Positions 14,101-22,590 of a stretch of DNA of 64,000 bases are shown piece after piece. The stretch is taken from positions 17,419,307 to 17,483,306 of the forward strand of contig NC_134031.1 of assembly GCF_964204645.1 (NCBI RefSeq), written 5' to 3'. The position numbers and the translations under genes were made by a program. The notes beneath the pieces were generated by a model. It was given only the letters and a program-made list of their open reading frames with translations. It was not told the origin of the DNA and did no database searches. The stretch is from Tubulanus polymorphus. Its lineage: Eukaryota; Nemertea; Palaeonemertea; Tubulaniformes; Tubulanidae. The first letter of the stretch is position 1. Each line of letters starts with the position of its first letter.

Positions 14101-14912
14101 CCCACTGGGAAAGGCATAAAAAACGGTGTTTATATTCGCGTGTGAACTCTGCATGTAAACATGCTATCCGCTACGTACACGATCATTCGGACATTTTACA
14201 TTCAATATCCCGAACTGCAAAAACAGGATATCTATCGTTGGGTAGGGGCACTGTGTTGATTATGTTCGGCGACGCCAATAAGGCAGAACAATTTCTCAAA
14301 AATGGATTACTAACTTCCGATCAAGTGCCTAAGTACTGTTCGATCAAAGAGATAAACGATTCGGGCCTATTCGGTGATTATCGGAATACCGTGCTAGAGA
14401 CATGTAAGGAGTATAACCCGTCTGTGAAATTTGTGCTCACCGTCGCTGTACTCGTTGGTACAGACACTCCGTCTAAACCACTACCGATTATTCACGCGGG
14501 TCCCACTATTCAAAGATGCGCCAAACTTCGTCTGTCTTCTACGAAACATTTTTCGCAACGGCATTATGATACTAGACAGGATAAGCCGGATACGTTAATT
14601 CTAACGGCCGTACCGGGCTCTTCTTCCGATGGCATGGACCCGAAACATGCCCGCGAACTGTGTTTTATGAACATTCAGCGAAAACTGCGCGATCGCGGGG
14701 TCGATCTCAAAAAACTGTACCCGTTCGTGTATCGACAGTTGATCGAATACGTGGACAGCGATAAGCATTTTAGTCCGATGACGATATACCCAGTCGATGT
14801 AAAAAACGGTAAAACATTCATGTGTTTGATAATGCCCGATTCCGATCCGGACATAGAATGGATTCAAAGCCCGGATCTCATACAAGAACTCGACCTAGCT
14901 GAGGAATATTGA
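5148..14912 (+). CDS. Giant disordered scaffold with MYND zinc finger, AJM-1-like (tentative)
   Basis: One uninterrupted exon encodes about 3254 residues. The acceptor (pyrimidine tract then TAG) ends at 5139 and the first in-frame ATG after it is 5148; the frame continues upstream only into apparent intron. Residues about 14-32 form a short hydrophobic segment. Most of the protein is low-complexity and acidic or Ser-rich, with a His-rich patch near residues 270-300. Four EEWTVEH motifs lie near residues 1405-1570, PPIPxR/PPRxG proline motifs typical of SH3 ligands near 1630-1790, five basic-S-[LM]-x-x-L motifs near 1940-2110, and about a dozen [DN]-[IV]-D acidic motifs preceded by T or S up to about 2765. 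A Cys/His MYND-type finger spans about 2949-2994. The last 260 residues are a folded, conserved-looking domain. MYND plus such a C-terminal domain recalls apical junction molecule (AJM-1) family proteins, cytoplasmic epithelial-junction scaffolds; that name is from memory and unverified. The coding call is very secure; upstream exons may add N-terminal sequence. Confidence 0.85.
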   Translation: MPRDGHSLLNDGAFERFISSALATILTLIFSWRILLDLEHKESSRLMIEDTGDNEREKRRQTAREIADENGAETERKQRLAIERGGSCTQGIVRIIQTGTAADSNVCCGGIPVRRKLLGTNVDTGLMEDCVEVDISDSFREVPNHHFRHHEQYQGAAGFVTDLDAPMVAENDDRDLYGEMAAMVANHRLHRHYCSYENDEFYCSSDEELDIYGRRMLDTISEEDDDELPSSVDENNAWLNDDIEEANSMEYDAEWTTQNDPVNHGIRHQYIHHSDTDPNHFHHHPHHLKHHQYHHPPSNSDDDAKTREEVVVHSEAKLEKPAPVRNAAVRALELLKACDDQARDDSLLEWKERNYNISAPPDSDEFSSPNSSVNKSDLYLWDSPISAELPRYYDRLETLQTHEPREREVTTNSEQLAAKTGCHDNADAENNQYQESQNHNTIYTDIKSSAGEKSRFEIYSSEPYRRRVPLACDYNNETEGKTVTADDAINNETVPVTVNDSYLESISNANDARHSSQTKQWVGSIGGTECINNNICANQDIKPNEVIAGESIRSKPNDEMDSNMYVQGSSRTSDYDSGENSIDSPVLELVHNDIAIIQCVNSDNGNIAPVYCDSQLSSAKHSPPKGFIFVKTTEEDVDYSVHSTVVYKKYHESDGDAQQAEIGSLSVNNKSDDDDIFEGENSGFIIRRDSADSDISNDYNPTENQRYVDLGNDELLASAAIESTSLFAADVNKCDGDRDSDDGGGSSASSTTTADTAIEVQISGLSSPRRSPLRSPKIIPIHSQTGSLKSIDKVSPFSAGKSDVQNNLSSLEKPSTFRGGIKALKREPANREVYLDRTEGEGDTYGDGDEDSNSSSSSTEESFDLSVQTSPRENRSSDNRSIDSGQRNIINGSPICATRTLGILEELSESNSSSSEDLSAVSDADKKQIRLELESSGLINLLPSQDKSHGESLFKNIDTLYVNELNTADGSRNDTPLKNGTDKNSLDNNHGEYLNTAPVCSDDDEMANSPGLEAIMAKYGIKPRLRSASGQSDFGFTRPTRALNERPISSILTPEIRDGASPSSSNYRPDVVTQPGYVDATAQTVRSYRLPARLFALNPERYFIEYPVETTTFITEERIGGRTTITEHKEQGVQVEFDPTGARERAEKHGDSDSASGITTHYLHPDHQTDLDDDTQSDPNDNQVEAEVKTLTEAEPSTSDIDLDGDSPFRPVGASSPLPGFSPPAATSSPVRFKPINPATTLKTDDQQMAPSPAVSSPTPSDSTNDNQSPLSNNSLHESSPKGARGFSPARSASPEWRTEEWTEVRPTASYDVTPASMDRSRSSAEMELEVDRALRDVQGRIQQWNEAYKTSRSPSPLDDESNDNLKPAEEKWRHSPWREINPDVPENDKQSLASSGEGSPLPKVEEWTVEHKVPRASLPDYLLAQIPQEDATAPAPRYEEWTVEHTLPVVTTADSDRPVSVSPMSEAVDENAAADNANSDLASSRSSTPSTRYEEWTVEHTVPIPVRGPSPQVPKLLLHELPESDKPGDNPKLLNIPSHIRAEITSSPVSTRSTSPMEESWSEEWTVEHPIPKYLLEEDVNSSYSLDSSMEVTRYDPNKPAPVADMDDEFDDISPRTPPKKVSPRNTTTMVPPPIPIRASLENKEIKQPQMTERPLIPVKPMAINVTPGKTMTPPIPPRKGVSGDKDAKTPPPIPVRVIDQKKIPEIPPRLADKPPTPTRPTIKPFGNLSKELGVSNSVPRVTTTAREQDQPRQSLKPLSPVEKKIEQFLQQEDEQDEQQPPPLPRKHGTYQSVLQEPVSKDTKNVSHLFSLPPKPTSRKQEVLKEKRSDFISSPPEVTEEEKQKALGTKDWEKRPKPILKRNRGDSDTSRNESSSTDTSFQSINYGTQSKNELPKYSLSVYPSVKDQIDGLVFKEIDIDAASPNTSRDDDVFFKTRSLPYRAKAKSLSDLLQSGSFKRRSTLPSGSGICGVRLVRSPSTNLCRTPSVFFNARAKSMTNLLETDIDTGESTVTPLVTETDIDEVFKERQSRARSLVDLRGQEPLSTSFFEERGRSWEKTRSLTYLPCNALFNFDDIDGQPERKNSEHDIRISRSLTRLDLPEWYVKSANSRSSSRPRSPANISVYSPVNANVDMDYSRHDSSFSSSSSNSRGPKPVVIQTRVSRSRSPNNRATKEAPAVPAKFELPSEKYRKKNKPKELEPIKSRLLPPSLLLQQKQAEKNEAKESEVKAVHEKNSPPSEEPVVGGKVSTPYQVRRPLVSYEIQTTRTVSSYESPSYEINQQQPVKPVTHQTEAPKLSNYTIRQEDRYSANSYESSEQRPEHGSSYSMTPYKIQTEQIAPSYEPTMYELNQHPYEYQIEASTPLTYSTPQVTTLTYDKTELQQPHNDVHSVAQYVPENRVQNNYDEFDSSPGSRRRFPQNEEPSRQYYTSDIKTIDSSPGSHRRNLVSTNVDQNYYDERQSPQTSDYQDLGQSPKPRHRQFEIDQQSEGLQILTGSPGGRRSFQTDIDGEPNPATHFQHEPQQEDGPSYEQLQMSPGARRSYRLGRTGYQSPIPSQQASYDTPAEGTRFKSSTSITPQPQNRDRPTPRVRTTPVAQPRRSLTTPNKSSIETDIDADIVAPPYDTRKPTATETNIDGPAGYTERYDAEPRRFSRGRGAEFNNRAYHRPIETNVDDDIPVSLNKPSYVVKPAVRSYETNIDDVMTSQYSQRPTQSYEVSYSTTSPTLINGRRSMETMIDDEYDFDSPASSIPPTPIFSSGHVYSTSDIDMIYSTSHSSANGPTLLTRSWSDDKVNIETVDDEEIIVTKKYDLTDVQNPDKMAQQIHDFFSMESTILDDTDHNAKSIANGLNESSNNSTDYCNDTPLAEVLDGLLALPKSPRNVSPNSDSDDDNGDENVSYDNRSRRGTLISINESKEEKAIESDALETGELRDSFGDERTIDEDRITVKCRNSKCGKTAKLSEARETFKTCHNCYTYYCSRNCRKSHWERHKKRCLYSRVNSACKHAIRYVHDHSDILHSISRTAKTGYLSLGRGTVLIMFGDANKAEQFLKNGLLTSDQVPKYCSIKEINDSGLFGDYRNTVLETCKEYNPSVKFVLTVAVLVGTDTPSKPLPIIHAGPTIQRCAKLRLSSTKHFSQRHYDTRQDKPDTLILTAVPGSSSDGMDPKHARELCFMNIQRKLRDRGVDLKKLYPFVYRQLIEYVDSDKHFSPMTIYPVDVKNGKTFMCLIMPDSDPDIEWIQSPDLIQELDLAEEY

Positions 14913-17667
14913 AAGCTCAAAATGCTGATGTTACATTTAGGATTCAAAATTGGTTATAGATTTTGGATTTGCTACTTATTGGTTAACATATTTCGTTTCG
15001 ACGTGGTATATTACATGTATAATAGCCGTACATGTAAATATAGAATATTGAGCTGATTCGGAATCATACAGATATACATATCATATTTCACATAACATTA
15101 AGCAGTATTATGTATAATCTTAAAACTGCTTTATACGCATATGTATATGTGTATGTATATATATTTTTTAGCCTGAATAATGTCGATGATAGATTTTAGT
15201 TGTAAATATTTATGATTTTGCCGGGGTGAACTGCTGAGGATTACAGCTTTGATGTTTTTTAAGCTCGATGAATATGAGAACGATATGTTGTTCCGATGTG
15301 TACTGCTGCATCCAGGGGCCAAAACGAGTGTATACATCTCCTTGAATTCGCTAGAAAACAATTTTGAAAACGTTTTTCGCGACCAATTGAATTTAATCTT
15401 GTACCCATAAAACCACTCAGGTTTTGCCCCTTGATATCAGTAAAAACAAACAGTTTAATCACTCTATAGAGTGCATGTATTTTTGCTTTTAAGAAACTGT
15501 ACTTTTCATTGCATTTTGCTGAGCTGAATGATATGCATACACGAACGCGTAAAGCCTCAGAATATTTAATCTATTTTTATGAAACATCAATTTTGCAATT
15601 CCTAAAGCACTCCGCATATCATACTGTCCAGTCTCGCTACGAAGATTCTACATTCTAAATTTCACCGTGAAATAAACTGCTACGTGGAAAATGGGTTCTA
15701 TATGTTTTATAGTTACATAAATGTTGATTATGTAGTGTCTTGTTTTTATATTTTGAATGATCCTTAACGATTTTTAACTAATTCTCTTTGGGAATGAGGG
15801 ATTTTTTAATGATTATGTGATACTGAAAATTCGTCCAAATTTATCGTGGAATTCGTGATTTATTTTCATGGATCAAAAAGCTATTTCTTATATATCATAT
15901 TTATAATGCTATTCCGCCCTTATTAATAAATACTTTTGAATCAATGCCAGTTGCCAGGTATAATTCGTGATCGATAATGACTTAATATATAATGTTGAAA
16001 CATATGTTTAAAATCTCGGAGCTCAATGTCTAAAACAGATTTACGCTCGCATGTTGTTTACTTGCTGTTTCCGTTGTATGATGTTTTCAAATTTTCATTG
16101 TACGTATTCTATTCTAAAAACAAAAATTCGGGTTTTGGCTCTTCATAAAAGATCATACCGTACCGCCCTGCGTTTACCAAGATTAACGTACCGGGTATAT
16201 AGGGTTATATTTATTTTTCGTCATACCTCATGTACCGAAAGATTACATTGAAATGAAAATGTGATAAAGCATGTACATACAATGCATATCTATAACCTTC
16301 ATTGCATTAATGATAATACATACATACATACATACATACAGTGAAACATGTTTGTTAAACTTGTTCGTTCTTTTCTTGGCGAGGAATGCTCTTCGACATT
16401 CAAGGATAACCTATATATTCGATCATGCTCGCGAACCTTTCTTTTATCTCTATCGTACTTGCTTCGTTTTTATACGTGAACCGGTATACCGTACCGAGAA
16501 CGGACGAGGTACTCTGTATGTACGTTTCCTCATTTTTACAACATTGTACATACATGTACAGACTTTCATTGCAGCGCCCAATACCCAGAGATGTTCCTTT
16601 TTTTCTAAATTGAATTGAAGTTTATTTAGACACAAAACATTACAGAGGAGAATACAAATGCATAAATTAAATCAGTTTCTAATGTACAAAAACGTGTCAA
16701 GGATTCGTCCAAAGCCAAACAAGGTTTTTCAAAAGTCTTGTAGGCAAAGTTAATCAATGGTAATTCATACTAATCCACGTACTGCGGGCCATATGGAAAT
16801 CATCGATATCAAAAGATAATCGAGCGCCATCTTAAAAAATATCTGAGATTATAAGAGGTGATTTAGAAGACTGCATTTGTCATAATTTTCTTAATTGTAT
16901 AACTGTAGAATTTGTACGGAAAGGACATTTTACTAATTTCAATCCTAAAACCCTGATGAATGATTGCATATGGCAATATACTGTTCTCTTGAAATATCGT
17001 ATAACCATCTGGTGACGACGAAATAATGCTACCATAGAATGAATATACGAGCAATTATGAAATACATTTCTTACGCCTACTTAAATTCAAATAATTTCCA
17101 TACGTGCATTTTGAACAACAATGAGTCATATTATATTTGATGGGCGTATATCTAAATGATTCAGAATATTTCACTAAATATACACATGCAAGAGGCAGCT
17201 GGAACATGAGCAAAGAACTCATTGAAATGATGTTACTCGACCGTGTCGGATTACAATTCCCAAAATGGGTGCAAGCGATGAGAGTCTTCCATTATTTACA
17301 TAACATTGGTCGAAATGCGTAATGCAAAAACATGCGATAGTTCTAGAGTTATCAATATGATTGATAAACATGTCATCAAAATAAAAAGAAAATGTTGGAG
17401 TAAATTTGGACTGGTGACTGCCACCTGCTTGCATAGAGTGTGTCAAATTGATGTCTAAAAGCTCATCCTGGTTTGAATCTATTGATACGTTCATTGCGCT
17501 ATTTCATATTTAAACGGTGCTTGTTTTCAGCATCGTGTTATTCATTGTACCATTCGTTTCAATAACGTCAACTCCGCGATCGCCCCCTTTCGGAAAATAG
17601 AATTTTCTCATTAATCCTTGACAGAGAGATCTCATCGCCACCGTACGGAATCATCTATGAACAATCA
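14913..17667. other. 3' flank of the giant gene; no gene recognised
   Basis: The first part is presumably the 3' UTR of the upstream gene, with AATAAA-type candidates near 15670 and 15924. A CATA microsatellite lies at about 16318-16340. Short open frames at 16271-16618 and 17137-17322 have no recognisable motifs and are not called. The channel gene on the other strand ends at 17668, so the two genes are convergent. Confidence 0.5.
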
Positions 17668-19412
17668 TCACTTTTCAAATTCGATGACTGAAAATGATCC
17701 GTTATTTCGAGGTTTTTTACCGATTTTATTGCGTACAAAAGCGACTAGTCTCCCAAATGTTCCTTCGCCGAGTAGCGCCGCATCCAAACAGCGTAACAAA
17801 TGAAATATCTCGGTGTAGTCAGACACGATATCGTAAGCATTCGCCATAGCGGCTATAAGAAAGTTTAACAGCAATATTTCGATTATTATTATAAACGCCG
17901 TGTAGAGAATGATAATCACATGCGGAAATTCGGATTGGTATGGTTCGATTCCGTTGATATTCAGCATTATGAGAAGCGCGCTGAAGAATCCTCTGGCGGT
18001 TGTTTGGAAACCGGTCTTTTTAGCGTAGGAATCTGACTCGCTGTGAATTACTGCCTTCAGAGTTAAAACGAATGAAGTGAAAATCACCATGGCCGTCACC
18101 ATGAAACTCGCCATTTCGACTAACATGCGCTGGTAGCCGGTAACGAACACCCCGATTTTGGGTATGAATTGAAACACGCTCATTGCGCAAAATGCGCTCG
18201 AAGTCGCAGCGATGGCTAAACTGAGATAAAATGCAGACACCGTATCGTAGGTTTGTGTTATTCTTTGATCCGAAAATAACAATCCGATAATAAGGGTTAT
18301 CATAATTGAAATACTTCTTATGCTGCACGTGATCGTGTAAAAATATTGCGACACGACCGTCTTTGAAGATCTTTTCGGCATGTTTAACGGGTATAATTTT
18401 GAATTTATAACCAGATACGAAACGATGACAACCAATTCAACGGAACATAATACAATCAGTATCACCATGAGTGAGTAGATAGGTGTAGGTAGCTTTTCAC
18501 CTGGTTTAGCGGAATGTACTAGTGACACCGAGTACCAAAACAGGCAAGCAACGACTGCCTGGAAAATTGTCACCGGTGCGAAATGCATCCGATATCGTTT
18601 TATTTTACGATGGATCCATTTTCTGATAACCGGTTCTTTGTACAGTTCTTCAAAATCTGCCAATCGGTCATCGGTCACTTTGGTTAAAAACCGTAACGGT
18701 GATTTCCACGCTCGGGAATTGTCAGCACTGACGTCATACTCGTGCAGACGATAAGTGCTCTCTTGCATCGGGCCGTAATGGTCGCTTATGACGCGATAAG
18801 CGTCTTTAATTTGAAGAATCGCCTTCATCAGTTTGAACACACATAATTTGGCCGCTAGTTCTAATGGACGATAGCCGTGCACGTTTTCTTGCTTGAGCAG
18901 ACGAATCAATGTGTCGATTGGCAACGCATTTTCAAGAAAGTCAATTATACTAAGATCAGTCACCTCTGAATCAGGGTTGAGGTGTGAATGGTGACAAAGT
19001 GCGTGTAAAATATTGTCACGACCGCGCGCACTTTGAACAAGAAAATCAAATCCTTGTAAATGAAAATAAGTCAAAACGCGCAGACTGCCGCAAGTAGCTG
19101 CTAACATGATTGGGTATCTGCATGCTTCTTGGAGTTGACAGACCTCTTTGCATTTTGTCGATTTGATCTCTACATCATCAAATCTGAAGAAAATGGTCTT
19201 GAACTGTGCAACTTGTTCGTCATCCAGTGAATTAAAAATGCCATTCAGAGCTTCTTCGTCGTCGGTTATGATCGCGTCATAATAGATGCTATTTTTGTTT
19301 AAATGTAATCCCGGTTGGTGAAGTCGGTATGCTGAGTTTACAGCCCTTGAAATATCAGATCGATGTGAAATATTATTGATCTGGATCGACGTAGTGGTGT
19401 CCATTACTTTAT
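17668..19412 (-). CDS. TRP-like cation channel with ankyrin repeats (copy 1)
   Basis: A single exon encodes 578 residues from the ATG at 19404-19402 to the stop at 17668. Residues about 90-230 carry ankyrin-type helices (PIMLAATCGSLRVL, DNILHALCHH, YRPLELAAKL). Six hydrophobic segments follow, at about 283-300, 313-338, 360-382, 390-420, 428-450 and 493-520. A pore-loop-like segment with GFFSALLIMLNINGIEP precedes the last one, which ends in LLLNFLIAAMANAYD, matching the TRP S6 signature (LLNxLIAxM). This is the architecture of TRPV/TRPA-type tetrameric cation channels of the plasma membrane, shorter than usual (most exceed 700 residues). An acceptor lies just upstream at 19412/19413, in the same place as in copy 2, so a short 5' coding exon may exist, but I could not find one. 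It is a tandem duplicate of the gene at 22591-24542. Ligand and ion selectivity cannot be read from the sequence. Confidence 0.85.
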
Positions 19413-19529
19413 CTGAAATGACGTTATCTACTAATTTACACTATCAAAACATTTACTACATCAGAATGTATTGATGAATCATATCTTGGCAAGGCAGATT
19501 ATACGATTGAAATTCAAATAATAACCTCC

Positions 19530-19828
19530 TTAAAACCCTTTCCGTGCTGACTAATTAATACCCTAAGTGCAAGAGAAAATGTGAAAATTTGGGAAAATTC
19601 CACCCTAGTGTGTTGATTAACGGGGATAGCACTATAATGCGTCTACACCGCGGCACAGTGTATCGTTAGGTACTAATATTTCACTATGTTTCACGGGTGC
19701 TGTCATCTTTGTATATAGATAAAAACTAAAGACTAATTACACCAATACACCGCAGTGCGGTGTACTAGCAAAATCCATCACCGATTCATACATCGCACTG
19801 CGGTGTAGACGCACTGAAAGGGTTTTAA
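19530..19828. mobile_element. Non-autonomous TTAA-flanked inverted-repeat element (piggyBac-like)
   Basis: The left end reads TTAAAACCCTTTCCGTGC and the right end GCACTGAAAGGGTTTTAA, imperfect reverse complements bounded by TTAA. TTAA target duplication with ends rich in CCCTTT is typical of piggyBac-type MITEs. The interior (about 300 bp) is non-coding and has smaller inverted CACCGC/GCGGTG motifs near 19645-19805. A related terminus (TTAACCCCTTTCAATGCTGAC) is at 35782 in an XRN1 intron. The superfamily assignment is inference. Confidence 0.6.
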
Positions 19829-20608
19829 CAGGTTTCCTTTCACTTTGCAAACTGTTCACTTAACGCCAACATTTTTCAGAAAACAGATTTGCTCAATTTA
19901 ACTCAAATTCGATGAAAATTCCATTCGTTATAACGCCAAATTATGTATAACCCCCGTGTCTTCATTGGTCTCAACGGTTGCGTTATAAAGGACTTTTACT
20001 GACACCAGAATTCATTAATCTATCTTATATTGAAAAGGCTGAGTACACGATTCAAATAGTAACCTCCTTACCAGGCTTCTTTTCACTTTGCAATCCCGCC
20101 AGCGAAATTTCCTCAGTCATTTGCTTATCAAACGTAAATCCAAAGTTTTGATTGTAAACCGTACGCTGTGCACACACATTTGAGTTTCAGGTTTCTAGTG
20201 ACAGCTTGAGTTTGCTGGTTTTAATGATGTAAATACGTGATTTTTAAATGTAACAAAAGGATAATAAAATATATCAAAAAGGTGGTGAAATAGTTACCCC
20301 GATCATTTTAGAATTTGTAACAACTAAATCGCCTGTTTTGGTATAACAATACCCATCACTTCGATGCCAAAATCTTTCATTAGTAAATATTGAATGAGTA
20401 ATTAGTAATCTACCGTCATCGGTTGTGCATTAGTAATATTTCATTGTCAACATTAATGATAGATAGATAGATAGACTACAACAAACAATCTATTCGCAAG
20501 AGACCTGTTATGAAAATTGAACTACGTAAATCATGCGGGTGATGATTTCAGGATATATTTCATGAAAACACAAGGGAGACCGACAAACGGAAGGCAGCCC
20601 CGGTGAAC

Positions 20609-20830
20609 TTCGGTTATCGGAGTTAGTCGACTATAGTCGAACTACGAGTGAAATCGAATGTCAGTTAGACGGAACTCGAAATGGCTGACGACGGGATTGA
20701 GTACGGTGGCTGCAGTTCAGACCTATAGTCCCAAGATGGCCGAGAGTGTCGAATGCGTTACGACTGAACTACAGTGCGTTCGGACGTTATTAGTTCCGAC
20801 TAACTAGTCGACTAGCTACGAAAAAATAAA
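20609..20830. mobile_element. MITE family A, copy 1 (TAGTCGACTA ends)
   Basis: The left part contains TTCGGTTATCGGAGTTAGTC then GACTATAGTCGAACTA; the right part contains TTAGTTCCGACTAACTAGTC then GACTAGCTACG. The arms are imperfect inverted repeats and match the copy at 33498-33662 in an XRN1 intron, in the same order. No coding capacity, so a non-autonomous DNA element. The outer ends are less clear here than in the second copy. Confidence 0.6.
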
Positions 20831-21569
20831 GTTCGCCCACAATGTCACCAGCAACTGGTCATTTTGTATGCCCATCATGTGTAGCCATATGCGTGTCACG
20901 CATCGGCGCTGTCTGCTGCCTCATTTCGAAACGCACTGAACCTCAGCATACAACAACAACGTGTGGGACAGCTTGATTTTGCGGGTTATATGTTGTTTAT
21001 TTTTCGATATTTCTCGTATAAGGAAAGATAAAACGGGTAAATCATAGTATCCAAAATGTTTCCCCAATTTTAGTGAATGAATATTGAATCAATGAATAGT
21101 ATTTAGCGTCATTGGTTGCGCATTTCATATATTTCATTATCAACATCAATAATTGATAAATCATACAGCAAACGATCTATTCGCAAGAGACCTGTCTTAA
21201 TTGGTACAAAAATACACGTGTAATGATAATAAATTCAGGCTGTAATTGACACGGATTTCATTCTATAAAACATTTCATATCAATACAATATGCGAATATA
21301 TGGCAATCAGCATTGAATAAATCCCAAGGGATGAAACCAACAGTGAACATTTACTTTCACAGTTTCTCCGAGGGAGAAAGTGAACAAATTTCGATCTGTC
21401 GCGCTTAAGACGAAAATACACGGAAAACTACCAAAAAATATAAAAAATGGACAAAATGTTTATTTATTACCATTGATGTATTAAATAAGGCAGCCAACAA
21501 AATTAACCCCAATCAGCTGCTTACTGGTTAAGGCTGGTTGGAAGATATAGTTGAGTTAACCGTAACCGA

Positions 21570-21715
21570 ACCAATTGTTTACTTCGATTTAACAAAAATT
21601 CTGTAAATTCGACCGCCGATTACACAACTATCTGTACTTCAATTTCCGATTTCTGAATCAAACCCCCTGCTTCGCTCCCGGCCGGTGTGGTGGGTTTGTA
21701 AGGGAAATAAAATCA
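21570..21715. repeat. Interspersed repeat family B, copy 1
   Basis: The segment contains AAAATTCTGTAAATTCGACC, then CACAACTAT, then TTTCGCTCCCGG and GGTGTGGTG. The same blocks in the same order recur at 32440-32590 and, more diverged, at 60535-60690. No terminal inverted repeat or coding capacity was seen; a short retroposon or MITE fragment is possible. Confidence 0.55.
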
Positions 21716-22590
21716 AAACAAAAATCAAACGATATCTTATCAATTAAATAAATAGCAGGAAGAAAAGACGAAAATATGAACAAAGTATCTTCCAACCATG
21801 GACGAACGATTTTTCGCAAATGTGCGCTTGTATTTCAACGTTGCGCAAGACAATCTAAAAACTGATTAGGCCCTCTGACTGGAAAAGGACACCACAAATC
21901 AAAGTGCTGCGCTTGAAAGGTTGGATCAAAATAAAACTCTCACTATAGTGACATACGGAAGAAGTAAAAGTGCAGGTTGCACATTGAAATGCATAATTGA
22001 ATAACAATGAAATTCATCTGGGTTTTTAATGCATTTTAATTATAGTAGTTATTCAGATTCTTAGAATTAATTTCCATGAATTAATATTCATGATGCATAA
22101 TGAAATTCATAAGAATATCGACATATTTCGTTATAAATTGCGATTATATATACTGAAGCGTCTCAGGGATATCAAGAATAGCGTGTCGATGAATTACGAA
22201 TGAATAATATACATATTTTTCATTTTTAAATACTAATCAGATTCGCTTTATGGATTAAGTAAAAATGGTTTTTGGTAGTTCAACCGATACGTCGAAAATA
22301 ATTCAATTCATTCGTGATTGTGCGTGAAGTCAATGATAGATAAATCATGTTATTTCAAGAAGAGCTAAAGATTTTACCCAAAAACCAACATTTCGGTTCC
22401 TGATTAGTATCAAATCATAACTATACAGATATGTGCGTAACAGAAAAGCAGAATAACCTGTTGATGTATATACATTGAAGATAGATACACCTGCCCTATT
22501 TCATATGTAAGAACAATATTGAAACCACAGGACAATAAACTTCCTGGTCACCTTCCTTTGTGTCTAATCGACGAGAGCCCGTCACAGAAA

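Larger units (their letters stand above)
19413..22590. other. Repeat-rich spacer between the tandem channel genes
   Basis: This 3.2-kb spacer has no coding exon I can support. It contains a TTAA-flanked inverted-repeat element (19530-19828), a GATA microsatellite (about 20457-20475), an element with TAGTCGACTA ends (20609-20830) and one copy of a repeat seen three times in the window (21570-21715). Sequence resembling the segment near 19490-19530 recurs near 20030-20075 (both contain AACCTCCTTA), which suggests local duplication. The first exon of the copy-1 channel, if it exists, should lie here. Confidence 0.5.
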
